Positions 1 through 11,142 of a DNA stretch of 64,000 bases are shown here, piece by piece. Under the pieces are notes generated by a model. The model worked only from the letters and a program-made list of their open reading frames with translations. It made no database searches and was not told where the DNA came from. Origin of the DNA: Hanleya hanleyi (Eukaryota > Mollusca > Polyplacophora > Lepidopleurida > Hanleyidae); contig JAVTVY010056984.1 in assembly GCA_036873755.1 (NCBI GenBank), positions 248,001 through 312,000 of the forward strand, read 5' to 3'. The position numbers and the translations under genes were made by a program. Numbering within the stretch: the stretch's first letter is position 1; each line of letters starts with the position of its first letter.

Positions 1-2567
1 CTCCTTTTGATCGTGGCTGAAGAATAACACTCTCGTGACGTCTGGCCCCTGGTTGTATTGGAAAAGGCGCGAGAGGGGTTTTCCCGACAGCTTTTTTTTC
101 TCAACGTGACTTCCGGCGCAGTCACAAAGATGTCGCGCGCTTGTTTTCTACTCGACGACTCAGCTTTTAACTCAACATTGTTTTGACTGCAATTTGCACG
201 TGAGAGAAATAAATTGAACTTATAAACTTAACTCCGGAAGGAACAGACATTCATGGCTAAAACTGTGGGACTTTTCTGCCTTTTATATTGTGGTCATTTT
301 AATTCGCATGATCATTGGTAAATCCAAGATGTCGACTATGGGTGTCCTAAAACATACGCTTTTTTATCTTTTACCCCAAAACACATTTACATATATGACG
401 TTGCGGTGATGTGCATATGGTAGCCATTTAGGCTGATCATCATGTGGATATTCTGGGCCAGTTTTTATGCCCTTGAATAGCGATGCTATATGGGACAAAC
501 GGGCCTGCGTAGCAGACTATTTTCTTATCGAATATGTCCTTGATTTAAACGAAGTGTTCGGTTTCCCATCTCGCTTACGATAGTTTGCAATTTGACCTCA
601 AAACATTGACTACTGGTCCGGTACTTTACAGAAAATACAGTATGAGTGATCACTTCTTTATCGATGAGATGTTATTCATTCGTTCCAACGTCAAGAATTT
701 TGCTATGAATCTTCTGTTTCCGTGGCTGAATAAACCCGATACCGTCATATTTTCAATGACCTCTACTTATGATGAATGTCAAACACTTAGGATGAGTAGT
801 CGCGTGACATCCTGAACATTTACAATTTCCTGCACGTTCTATAGAATGTTCGATTGAGTTGACATAATAATTTATCAGTAATTGTTTCTCCCATAGAGCA
901 GGCAGAAGACATAATGAAACAGTAATTACTTCGGTTATTTCCTGTCAAATATTTATCAGTTAGATCACATGGGGAGTCGTTTCAGTTTCTGAAGTACAAG
1001 TGTTTCTGCTTTCCGGCAATGCACTGAAGTTGACCTCGCACAGTTCCCGCTAGAATACCCAGTTATTTTGTATTCTATAGTTCTCTGTTGATTGATCAAA
1101 TTCCACAGCGACCTTTTAATGTAACGCACTCAATATGCAGTGTCTATTTACGAACTCGTTTTAAATCACGTTGCGAAAAGAACATGCTATGATAGATGGT
1201 CCGTAAAGAGGAAGGCGATATGCGATAGAACTACCCTCACATTGTAGCACGTACTATCTGTTAAATCAGTCATTTTTTATTAAGGTGTAATTTCTCAGGT
1301 AGTGTTCTCCACGAAACATGTGCAACTGGGATGGGCACACAATGCCCGATCAACTTAGCGATTAACATTGGAGTTCACGGAGATTTGTTCGTATTGTTTT
1401 AAATTACACATAATATACGTTTTCTTGATTCAGATATGTTTGCCAAGTAAGAGTTTCCCTTGAAACGATTTCTTTCATCAATGGCAAAGAGGCTATTTGT
1501 CTTAACTTACGTCGCAGAGATGTTTATAGACGTGTACTCGTTTGTGATTAGTCATTGCCCTCTCTTCTGTCCGAATCCATAATCGCAAAACTGTTTCTGA
1601 TGAACGTCATAGTTCTAACATTGAGTGAGCCAGAACAACATCTACTGTTGATGACCCCTACACCAAACTAAAAATATGTCAGAAAATCGGCCGTTCATTT
1701 CCAATGTGCTAACTATTGACTTCTAGCAAGACAGTTGTGGTCTGGCTCTTCTCACGGCAATACCACGTCCCTTGACAACGTACTGACTATAAATCTCACA
1801 CACAGAAATTCAGACGGGAAGTAAACTTCGGACGTTTCGTGTTACGGTGACCATATTTCCTTCATCCAGGACACATTGATTACCTGTAGTTGGAAATCTG
1901 AACTCTCTCAAAGGTGCTATTATCTACAAGGAACAGCGATTGGGAATAATTATTAGGAATTCGAGGACTGTAGTGGCGTGTTTTGCTCGAAAGTTGTCGC
2001 GAAAAGATTACAGTTACTTCATTGATATATAGCATGTTGATCGGGCATTGATCTCAGATGTCTGGAAATTTCCAAGTTACATGATCAACAATTGTTGTCT
2101 CTAGACCAATATTATGTGGCTGCTCTTGCTTACAGATATGTTTATCTATAGCAAGTTAGGTACAACGGCTACAGATCTATTTATTCCGGCCTCTATAGTT
2201 CGCTACTTTATCTCGCTAAAATGTGCATCTCCAGCAAACGCCATAAATCAGAGTATATCAAATTTGATGGTAAATTCTACATATCACTGATAGCAAAGTG
2301 CGACTGTTGGGGGTTTGGAAGCTGCCTATATCATCCTTACATTTTGGACCTGGGCCATAGTATTGTCACAGCATCACATGATAAGCTTATTGAAATCGCA
2401 TTTTTTGTTATTTCCTATCCATTGCCTTTTGGGGTCTGAGTGGGAACTGTTGGACCGATTCAGCCTGTCGGACAATGTTCGTATTCTTAATTTGTCGGAA
2501 TGCAGAGCATGCTAGCTCCATGATTGGTTGATATTCACATAAAGTGCTGGTGGCTGAAAACTGGCGA
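1..2567. other. No recognisable gene; AT-rich unassigned sequence
   Basis: I see no supported gene, RNA gene or clear transposon here. The open frames are short (76 codons or fewer) and resemble nothing I recognise. One weak dispersed repeat may exist: about 1616-1690 and about 4456-4535 both begin with a stretch reading cattgagtgagcca and stay loosely similar for about 70 bases. This could be an old mobile-element relic. Confidence 0.5.
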
Positions 2568-4157
2568 GTCTGTAATAATATAATTCAGAAATGGTGTCTA
2601 GAAAGTGGCTTCAAATTCTCCAGAGTTAAAACAAATTGTATACACTTTTGCAGAAAATATTTCCAGCACAAAGATCCAGTACTAACATTAGATGGAACTG
2701 AGATCAAAGTGGTAAAAGAGGTAAAATTCTTAGGAATGTTGTTTGACCACCGACTAGCATTCAAATCGCATATAAACTGCTTGAGAGCTAAGTGCACGAG
2801 AGCTCTTGATTTGTTAAAGGTAGTTGCCAACTATAAGTGGGGAGGAGATCAGCAAACACTTCTCCATTTATATCGATCATTTGTTCGTTCCAAACTTGAT
2901 TATGGCTCTATTGATTATTACGTTGCAAGCAAGTCAAACTTGGCAAAGTTAGATCCTATTCTCCATCAAGGACTAAGACTTTGCCTTGGAGCGTTCAGAA
3001 CATCCCCTAAAGAAAGCTTATATAATTCGAAGCAGATGAATTTCCTTAGAACTTCGAAGAATTAAACTGCAATATATCACAAAATTGCGATCAAATCAAT
3101 CGAATCCTGCATATGACTGTGTTTTCAAACCTCAGTTCGTGGATCTATATTTGAAGAAACCCTCCATTATTCCACCACTCGGAATTCGTATAAAACCAGA
3201 CATTGTAGCAGCTGATATTAAACTTAATCAAATATTACCTAACAAGCTCTTACCAATTTCACCATGGCAATTAGCTCAACCAGAAGTAGATATTTCTCTA
3301 ACGAAATATAAAAATGCATACACGAGCCAACTCTTGTATACACAAGAATTTGGTCTACTGAGAGAGAAATATAGATCGCATCAAGCTATTTATACAGATG
3401 GTTCTAAAGGTGGTGAGAGAGTAGCACGTGCTACTATCTTTAGTTCCAAAACTAAAACATGTCGACTACCAGATAAAAGTTCGATATTCACTGCAAAAGC
3501 AAAAGCTATATTGTTGGCTTTGGAAGGTATTGGTTCCACTAAAAGGGGGAAAATATGTCATATTCTCAGATTCACTGTCATGCCTCCAAGCGATTAAAAG
3601 TGGAACTTCGACTCGTCCCACTATCTTGAGTATTTTACAACTACATGACTGTAGATTTGATGAACAGATTGATATTGTGTTCTGTTGGTTGCCTAGTCAC
3701 GTCGGCATCAAAGGTAATACTGAGGATGGTAGGATGGCTAAGGCAGCCCTAGATGATGAGATTGATCCTGTTGGAATTCAGGTCCTCTATCTGTACTTAT
3801 GTCAGACGGCTGTTCCAATCTTTATGAGATGCTGTGAATAATAACAAACTTCATGGGTTCGAAAAAACTGCAGGTTATACTCATCTGAACAGCCGGAAAC
3901 GTTTCGATCAAACCATGATCAGACGATGTAGAATCGGCCAGACGCGATTAACTCACGAACACTTACTAAGAAAAGAGCCAGTCCCAAGGTGTGTTCCATG
4001 CCATGATGATCTCACGGTGAAACATATTCTTATCGAATGCATAGATTTTAAGATTGTAAGAGATGCTTTTTATCGAGCGACTACTTTGGAAGATCTTTTT
4101 AGTCGGGTGATGGAGGATTGCATCTTGGGTTATTTAGGAAATCGGGCTGTTACATAA
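2568..4157 (+). pseudogene. ORF2 C-terminal part of element A (RT thumb, RNase H)
   Basis: Three overlapping frames (about 2568-3065, 3085-3597, 3600-4157) read as one protein broken by frameshifts near 3040, 3560 and 3800. In order: the RT end with KVVKEVKFLGMLFD and LDYGSI; a linker with PSIIPPLGIRIKP; RNase H with IYTDGS (first Asp), FTAKAKA where sibling copies have FTAEAKA (catalytic Glu changed to Lys), a SDSLSCLQAI segment, and CWLPSHVGIKGN; then a C-terminal CX2CX7HX4C-like motif (CVPCHDDLTVKHILIEC). In life the protein would copy element RNA into DNA and degrade the RNA strand. This copy is inactive: no YxDD motif, broken frame and a mutated RNase H. Confidence 0.85.
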
Positions 4158-4208
4158 GTTTTAATGTGTGTATGTTTTAATGCGTTGGATTACTAAGTTA
4201 GTGAACTT
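2568..4208 (+). mobile_element. Element A: non-LTR retrotransposon fragment (RT end + RNase H)
   Basis: A 5'-truncated copy of the Nimbus/I-like non-LTR family that also gives elements B, C, D and E. It begins just after the RT catalytic motif: C still has LFVDDFN upstream of the matching IQKWCLE segment, and A does not. It runs through the RT thumb, RNase H and the cysteine/histidine C-terminus. It stops in the 3'UTR near 4208, so the conserved CGTCGC...GCGACG tail and (CT)n end seen in other copies are missing. It is therefore damaged at both ends. Confidence 0.85.
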
Positions 4209-5010
4209 GGAAACGACGCCGGTATTCTGATCACTTCAAGAATCTTTCCTATTTCTCTCTACAAAACAGGATAAGTAAGCAGTAGTGTGATCTGATTGAG
4301 GTGATAAATATCAAAATTGATTGTTGAGGATTTAACCCCCAGTTCACTCGACGTCTTGTAGAATAATGACTATCTGAATCTACTGTATACGGGGCACCAA
4401 ATAATTAATTCAAGTGTGGACGGAACAAATGTAATCGTACTCTCTCATTCCAGTCCACCATTGAGTGAGCCAAACCAATAACTCCTGTTGGGCATGTACA
4501 CAAATAATGTAAAAATCTGTCAAGACACCGCCCGTCTTCTATTATTTTTTTATTGTTTCAATTAAATGCAGACTGGTCGGCTGTGTGTTTGTCATGATGA
4601 CCACTGACGTATTGCGATTAAACGTGGTATCCGGAAATTATTGGTCTGATATCAAAGTTGGAATTCTGTCATTTAACAGTGTTCTATCATTTAACATTGT
4701 CTGGGATGGGGAAAAGAATAAGTTCGGAAAATATAGAATTGAAGTGGTTTCAAACTTCCAAGATGAACTGTTACAGTAGTTGGCACGGTGAAAACTGGCG
4801 GACTCGTGTCAAGTGTTTATCTCGGAAATCTGAAGTCAGCTTCTGAGTTCTTTATTTCGATTTAGAGATGCAAAGCGAATATTAATTACAAAACATTATA
4901 TTTGTTAAAATATGTCCGTGTATGTCTTCCACGATCAAACAATTTCTGAATGAAGCGTCCCTTGTTGCAGCTGATCAATACGGACACAGAAATATCGTGT
5001 GGTCGAATTA
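4209..5010. other. Unassigned sequence
   Basis: No coding region or structured repeat recognised. About 4456-4535 is weakly similar to 1616-1690. The small open frames at 4585-4846 overlap in two phases and look like chance. Confidence 0.45.
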
Positions 5011-5193
5011 CTGAGATACATCATTCTCTAGATGATGACTTTACAACGAATGTCATATAGATTAAGAATACTGATCAGCGATACGGATTTGATATTTTTG
5101 GAATCACTGAAAACTGTTGATCGCTTCTCTCTTGCAGGAAACTAGCCTATGTTTATGTATACTATGATTGTCTTTTTCAATTTGGTGCTAATG

Positions 5194-5204
5194 CTATGGA
5201 ATAC
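5194..5204. repeat. Left target site duplication of PLE-1
   Basis: The 11-mer ctatggaatac lies at the left edge of the PLE-1 insertion and again at 6921-6931. Uninterrupted copies of the host repeat (for example near 13.81 kb) carry a similar sequence once, so this is a target duplication. About 32 bases lie between this copy and the inverted arm and have no counterpart on the right. Confidence 0.8.
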
Positions 5205-5236
5205 ATCCATTAGAACCACTGATGATTTTCCAATAA

Positions 5237-5815
5237 TAGAGAAGAAAAGCAACTCCGAGTAGGGATGACAATTTCATTCTGTATATTTCGCTATTAGTTA
5301 TAGCATCTTCAGCAGTGAACAAAGTTACAAACAGCTCTTTACGCGCAGTATATATACAAGGTATAATGTGATCTTAGCCAATACACATATATGAATAGGT
5401 AAGCCAGTAATGTCAGTCAGATTGGACAGATATTAAAATGTCATTTTCAGAAAATTGTTGAGACATTAAATGTTAGGAGATAAGCAATACACAAATGTTG
5501 TGATTACAGGCGATACAATACACAATCTAATCGATGAAAACAATAAACAACAAAGTATGGCGATTACATTGAATATTTCTACATGTCATGAAGTTCAGAT
5601 AAGGACTGTCATCTTAAGATAATATAGGTATAATTTTCTTGGCAATCCACATTAGAATTGATGGGAATCTACAAATGTTGTAACTTGCATGGCAATATAC
5701 AATTATGAAACGATACACAGTCTAATTTATGAAAAGGAAAATGGTTAATCTATAAATGATATTATCTAAATAATTGCTTTTAAACCTTGGTTTAAAATTG
5801 GTTTGTGCCGGCGTA
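5237..5815 (-). repeat. Left inverted arm of PLE-1
   Basis: Inverted copy of 6327-6920. It begins tagagaagaaaagcaac and ends at gtgccggcgta. It contains the reverse complement of the element's C-terminal codons and 3'UTR, plus an inverted hammerhead-like core at 5286-5312. Confidence 0.88.
5286..5312 (-). ncRNA. Inverted copy of the hammerhead-like core
   Basis: Exact reverse complement of the core at 6845-6871, located in the left arm. Core spacing and stem II are preserved. Whether it would be transcribed in this orientation is unknown. Confidence 0.45.
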
Positions 5816-6394
5816 CCGCCAGAAAGTTAGTGGATAATTTAAAAAACAAATACAGCTTACCGAGAGTAGCTACCAGGCCTACCAATGATGAAAATATGCC
5901 CAAAATATGGATAAGACTACCTTACATTGGTCGGGAAGGTGAAAGAATATTTCGACAATGCCTCAAGAAAATCAGAAAATATACTCTGGGGAGGGCGCAT
6001 TACATTGTTTTATGGGAGACAAAGAAAACAAATATAGAAGCTCTATTATATATAAATTTTCATGTCCGGGATGCGAATCAGAGTACATCGGCAAACAGAC
6101 AGATGTCTTATTGCGCGCCTGAAAGAACATGCTTCTTCCAAATCCGAGGTGTTTAACCATGTAAGCCAGTGCGACAATTTTAGTTACATTCGTCAAATGT
6201 TTGATCTAGCAAATGGCTCTTTTGATGATGACCCGATCTCTTTGTTGTCACTTATAGAATCAAACACTCAAATTATTGATATAGCAGCTCACTGGTCTCA
6301 AGTGTTATTCAAAGAATCCTTAGCCATACGCCGGCACAAACCAATTTTAAACCAAGGTTTGAAAGCATCAAAGGATTTAAAATTATTTAGGTAA
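5803..6394 (+). pseudogene. PLE-1 RT tail plus GIY-YIG endonuclease remnant
   Basis: The first frame (to about 6060) reads ARKLVDNLKNKYSLPR and PKIWIRLPYIG, matching the PLE linker between RT and endonuclease. A shifted frame then gives YKFSCPGCESEYIGK, the CX2C plus YIGK start of a PLE GIY-YIG nuclease. After another shift, TDRCLIARLKEHASS and VFNHVSQCDNF supply the Arg/Glu-His core and the downstream His/Cys, ending KPILNQGLKASKDLKLFR and a stop at 6392-6394. The nuclease would nick DNA for target-primed insertion. At least two frameshifts and loss of the upstream RT make it a pseudogene. The stop lies inside the right arm. Confidence 0.85.
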
Positions 6395-6920
6395 TATCAT
6401 TTATAGATTAACCATTTTCCTTTTCATAAATTAGACTGTGTATCGTTTCATAATTGTATATTGCCATGCAAGTTACAACATTTGTAGATTCCCATCAATT
6501 CTAATGTGGATTGCCAATAAAATTATACCTATATTATCTTAAGATGACAGTCCTTATCCGAACTTCATGACATGTAGAAATATTCAATGTAATCGCCATA
6601 CTTTGTTGTTTATTGTTTTCATCGATTAGATTGTGTATTGTATCACCTGTGATCACGACATTTGTATATTGCCTATCTCCTAACATTTAATGTCTACAAC
6701 AATTTTCTGAAAATGACATTTTAATATCTGTCCAAACTGACTGACATTACTGGCTTACCTATTCATATATGTGTATTGGCTAAGATCACATTATACCTTG
6801 TATATATACTGCGCGTAAAGAGCTGTTTGTAACTTTGTTCACTGCTGAAGATGCTATAACTAATAGCGAAATATACAGAATGAAATTGTCATCCCTACTC
6901 GGAGTTGCTTTTCTTCTCTA
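6327..6920 (+). repeat. Right inverted arm of PLE-1 (3' end of element)
   Basis: Carries the last ~22 codons of the GIY-YIG frame, the 3'UTR and the hammerhead-like core at 6845-6871. It is the mirror image of 5237-5815. The TSD copy ctatggaatac follows directly at 6921. Confidence 0.88.
6845..6871 (+). ncRNA. Hammerhead-like core in PLE-1 3'UTR
   Basis: Reads CTGAAGA, then GCTAT-aacta-ATAGC (a perfect 5-bp stem II with a 5-base loop), then GAAA. This matches the hammerhead layout CUGANGA-stem II-GAAA. A mirror copy lies at 5286-5312 on the minus strand. Hammerhead motifs are established in Penelope-like elements. I could not pair convincing stems I and III, so this may be degenerate or inactive. 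Confidence 0.5.
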
Positions 6921-6931
6921 CTATGGAATAC
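6921..6931. repeat. Right target site duplication of PLE-1
   Basis: Second copy of ctatggaatac, abutting the right arm of PLE-1 and continuing directly into the host PLE-2 repeat. Confidence 0.8.
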
Positions 6932-7010
6932 GTCTTTGGATTATGGACGCGGATATTCTTTAATGGACGACGGCTGAATTATGAATGACGGACCAGACGC
7001 TTGTAATTCT

Positions 7011-7660
7011 GCTAGCCTACAAGTGGCTGATATTTCCAAAATCTGTTTCTGAACACTTCGGAAGACCTGTAGAACATCCTTCAGATTTCCGATAGGATAC
7101 ATCTGTTTTTGTTTCCTGTATAATATCTGAACGAAATTTGATGTAGTGCGTCACAATGATCATGTTGATGAATATGTGTACAGAGGAATAGTTGTAAATC
7201 CTCAACAATTATAGGTGCGAGATCCGACATCAAGCAACCAGCCATCATTCATATGGAATTTCCGCATCCATAACCGACCCCCCTCCCCCCTCCTTCCCAC
7301 GACTAAATTGGGTTTGAAACCCTAACAACCATAAAACAAAAATATAAATATATTGAACACTAGCGTCATGTCAGAGAACATGTTTTTGAAACCCGAATAT
7401 CTGCACACCCTACAGGTTCACAGTCAACAAATTTATATATTTGGAATCCATTTCAACAAATATATACATTACCATAGCTATGAGGCATACATTTAGCTGC
7501 ATAAAGACAAATTCTAGAGAGTGTAAAAGTGTGTGAGGTAGGGCTCAGTATCCTTAAACGCATAGTTAATGAGTTAAAATGAAAATTAAATTGTTTTATG
7601 TAATTCTATCCAAAAATATCTGGTGACATAATTTCCTTGGCAGCGCAATTTTATCTGAAT
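7011..7660. other. Unassigned sequence
   Basis: No gene or transposon end recognised. A short C-rich run (accccccctcccccc-like) lies near 7275-7295. Confidence 0.45.
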
Positions 7661-7663
7661 GAA

Positions 7664-7730
7664 TGAGAGAGAGAGAGAGTTAAATTTAACGTCGCGTTCA
7701 GATATATTTCAGCCATATACCGACGATCAA
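7664..7730 (-). repeat. 3' tail of element B with (GA)n end
   Basis: A (ga)n run is followed by ttaaatttaacgtcgcg...ccgacgatcaat. In the sense orientation this is the conserved tail gatcgtcg...cgcgacgttaaa, which can close a CGTCG/CGACG stem. This copy is more diverged than those at 29.0, 39.5 and 52.1 kb. Confidence 0.75.
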
Positions 7731-7994
7731 TATAATTATCCAATAACATCAAATATTAAACGATAACACCCGACAAACATTCAAAGTTAAAAACCAATAT
7801 GAAACACATAACAGTTAAAAAATTTAAAACGGATCTTACAATTGCAAAATCAATAGATAATAAAACACAGAGCTTCTATGCAAGATGACTGCTGGACTGA
7901 CTCCAGGACGGCAGACCTCCAATGGTATCGATCGGCCATGAAGTTGTCCCACAATCATCCTTCCTGGTTGCGAGTTGTGTGTAAATCTTACATA

Positions 7995-9805
7995 TCACAG
8001 TTTATGTAGCAAATCAACAGCCTTCAAATAGTTTAAAATCGAGTCTTCACTTACACGATTAAAAAGATCTTTCAAAGTGGTTACTTGATAAAACGATTTT
8101 CTAACAATTGCAAAATCTATACAGTTGAGTAAAATGTGTTTCATGGTGAGTTTCTCATGGCACGGGATGCACATGGGGCTTCTTCGTTATTTAATAAGTA
8201 TTCGTGTCAGTCGCGAGTGGCCAATTCTACAGCGTCTAATTAAAACCCGACTAATACGATTCTGACTCTTAAGACGAGTAAAACCTATAGTTGGTTTGAA
8301 TTCAAAAAGCTCATTGTTAACTTGGGTATTCCATATAGATTGAAACAGTTTCTTCATGTAGGCACAAATGGAAGGTATAAAATCACTGAAAGGTACCCCA
8401 AGAGGAATGACCTCTTCGTCTAGGCCTGCTTTAGCTTCAGCATCAGCTCTTGTATTGCCTGCGATGCCGACATGGCTAGGCAGCCAACAAAAACAATGTC
8501 AACTTGTTCTCGTACAGAAAGGTCATATAACTCGAGAATTTCCAAAATTAATGGAGGAGTTGATGACCTGTTCTCAATAGCTTGAAGGCAAGATAAAGAG
8601 TCAGAAAATATAACATCTTTCCTTCCTCTGTTGCGTATCGTGCCACTCAGGGCTGTTAAAAGAGCTTTAGCTTCAGCAGTGAAAATAGAGCTGTTGCCTG
8701 GTAAACGGTACGACACAGTTTGGGTTCCAAAGACCGTAGCACATGCTACTCTGCCACCATCTTTGGATGTGTATTAATTTTTGACACATAATTTCGCCAG
8801 GACTCCCGTTTGTTTTGATGAAATGTTCTACGAGCTTTAGCTCTAGAAACCTTCACATCTTTCAGATTAAGAGCGATAGAATGTCGGCGAAAATAACGTT
8901 CAGCTTTTTCCCGACATTTTCTAGCTTCTCTGCAATCGTCATTAAACCATGGCTTTTTAATATGTGGAACTGTAGAGGATTTCGAAACGGTTTGGTTGAC
9001 TATATCAATTAGCTGATTTGAGAATGATCTGAAGAATGAAAGACTCTGTTTTAAGTTGTAGCAAATAGAGAGATTGAAAAGTTAGCCAGTCGGCTTTTTT
9101 TTAAAATTATACCTTGATGAAGGTGGATCATCAGCCGGATCAACACATTTTAGTACAGTAGGAAAGGGATCACTTCCGCAGAGGTCATCATGAACTCACC
9201 AAGCAAAGTCATTGAGCAGAGTAGGGTCGCAGACAGATATCTAATGCCGAGTATGAACCGGTAGCTGGGTGTAAATATATGCAAGACCCATCGTCAAAAA
9301 TACACAAAGAATTGTCCGATATAAAATCCCCAAGGACTTTTACTTTGGTATTCTGAACATCATCCCAAAGAACACTGCGACAATTAAAATCTCCCATTAG
9401 TAAACATGGTTTAGGGAGGGGCCCATCATACAAATCTTGAAGATCTCTGCGACAAAGGATACCGGAAGAAGGTATATATATAGAACATAAAGCGAAAACA
9501 GAATTTAGAGTGTGCCGGACTGCTACAGCCTGCAGTTTAGTATTCAATTTCACAGGACTGTGCAGAACTCCTATTTTAACAAGTATTGCTGATCCACCAG
9601 TGGCTCTTCCATTAACTTATATGGCACAGGAATGATAAGCAGTATATTGTCTTAGTTCAAATTTATTTTTATCTGCTTCTTTGAGAAAGGTTTCTTGGAG
9701 GCAGAAAGCCGAAGGAACATAATCTTGAACCAACAACTGAGCTTCATTTAAGTTTGGCCCGCTTCATCTACAGTTCCACTGAATTATATTTTGTAGTTGC
9801 GCCAT
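7995..9805 (-). pseudogene. ORF2 of element B (APE endonuclease + RNase H, RT deleted)
   Basis: Begins MAQLQNIIQWNCR (ATG at 9805). Endonuclease motifs in order: CLQETFLKEADK (catalytic Glu), VYIPSSG-like IYIPSSG, LLMGDFNCRSVLWDD, and YSALDICL. A stop or frameshift lies near 9209. The frame then reaches KINT and jumps at about 8765 directly to KDGGRVACATVFG of RNase H, which keeps FTAEAKAL and SDSLSCLQAI but has lost the first TDG aspartate. It ends with the CIPCHEKLTMKHILLNC motif and a stop at 7995-7997. By comparison with element C, about 1.9 kb of RT is missing. The product could nick DNA but not copy RNA, and the broken frame rules even that out. Confidence 0.85.
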
Positions 9806-9937
9806 TTTGAAAAAAGTTGAACAGCTAACGCACGAATAAGCCTAGAAAGAAGCAAAGAGTCGTGATAGCCATGTTAAACGCATTTCTCAAAGGAGCCATT
9901 TAGGTAGGAGTATTGATGGGGTTCTTGGTCGTGTCGA

Positions 9938-11142
9938 TCAGTCAGGAGACAAACTGCGATCTCGGTTGTCCGTTGGAAGTGGACTTTCGTCAGCGTCCAT
10001 CTCCTCCAAAGGCTCGAACCGGCTGTTCAAACACTTGGAACAGAGGGGACCAGGGCGGTTTTCTGGGCTCTTAAGCGTATTTTTGTTCGATTTTTCCATT
10101 TTCCCTGTTTTTGGATGTTTTGTTTCGATCGATTTTTTTTCCTTTTGACTTGGCTGTTTGTGATTTACCTGAAATTGTTGGCAGATCATCAGTTTGCGCA
10201 GATGTACTAGGCTTGGGTTGAACATCTGAGAATACAACTGATAATGTTCGCTGGACGACGGGGGTTGGACTTGTAGCTGCAGCCAGGTCAGTTCAGTCTG
10301 GCATGCAGAATTCGAGACAGAAACAGGCGACGAAACAACACCAGAATATGTTCTGCTAGTCGATTGGCTGACTGTTGAAACCAAGCTTCTAGCTTCTCTG
10401 AACGAGATAGTCTTTTCGTACTTTAGTTTAATAAGTTGTCTCATTTGAGTACACAGGACATTCTTTGGAAGAAGCCCTGTGGCTACCTTTACAATTTGAA
10501 CACTTCACTCCAGATTCACAGCTGTCGTCACTGTGACTTTCCTGACCACAGCGGCAACATAAATCTTTGCCTCTACACGACTTGGAACCGTGTCCAAACT
10601 TCTGACATTTGTAACATCTGAGTCCATTTGCAATATACAAATCCACCTTGAAGTAAACAAATCCTGCTTTAATTGATTCTGGTGGCGATGGTTGGAAGAA
10701 GGTCATCAATAAGTATCCGTCTTGGTGACCTCCTATCCTCGCTTGATGGTAAATCGTCTCACATGAGACACGCCTTGCTCGTTTAGCTCAGTTCGTATCT
10801 CGTCTTCAGAGAGGTCAGCCAGGCACCTGTCTTTGTCTCGGACGATGCCTCTACTATAGTTCAGTGTCCTGTGAGGAGAAATCTTTACAAGAACACCAAT
10901 AAAAGTTGTAGTTTGGAATAAGTTAACGGATTGAGCTTTCTTTACACAATTTATTAGTAGAGCACCAGATCCTATCTTCTTTAACCTTGCTCGCTATTCC
11001 TTGGATATCCTTGGATATAGTGAACGGGTTAGTTGGTATCTTATTTTCAGTTGCAGCCTCCAAAGCCACAAATCTGGCCCAGCTGTCAAGAGAACACCGG
11101 GACAAATTCGAGGTCTGATTGTCAGACAATTCTAGGTCGTCC
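9938..11142 (-). pseudogene. ORF1 (gag-like, three zinc knuckles) of element B
   Basis: Probable start MDDLELSDN at 11142. The N-terminal part includes WARFVALEAA and a FIGVLVKISPHRTLNYSRG segment typical of the pre-knuckle RNA-binding domain of jockey-group ORF1 proteins. Frameshifts occur near 10985 and 10720. The frame at 10458-10616 holds three knuckles: CYKCQKFGHGSKSC and CCRCGQESHSDDSC (both CX2CX4HX4C) and CSNCKGSHRASSKEC (CX2CX3HX6C). A Ser/Gln/Lys-rich C-terminal tail runs to 9938. Such proteins coat the element RNA. This ORF1 differs in kind from that of element C although the ORF2s are similar. Confidence 0.82.

Larger units (their letters stand above)
5205..6920 (+). mobile_element. 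PLE-1: GIY-YIG-type Penelope-like element in foldback form
   Basis: The left arm (5237-5815) is the reverse complement of the right arm (6327-6920) over almost 580 bases with few mismatches. The 511-base loop encodes a decayed GIY-YIG endonuclease. The right arm contains the true 3' end of the coding frame and the 3'UTR. The left arm is an inverted copy of that same 3' part. Complex inverted and tandem insertions are known for Penelope-like elements. The 5' part with the RT palm is missing. High arm similarity suggests either recent insertion or gene conversion between arms. Confidence 0.85.
5011..7010 (+). mobile_element. PLE-2 3'UTR relic split by the PLE-1 insertion
   Basis: The left piece (about 5011-5204) and right piece (about 6921-7010) join into a 3'UTR stretch that also occurs near 13.6-13.9, 23.2-23.5 and 61.5-61.8 kb. 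Shared landmarks are gatcagcgatacggattt, cttgcaggaaac, ttggtgctaat, ggattatggacgcggat and gacggctgaattatgaatga. This is a 5'-truncated PLE-2 3' end that later received the PLE-1 insertion at 5205-6920. Confidence 0.8.
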
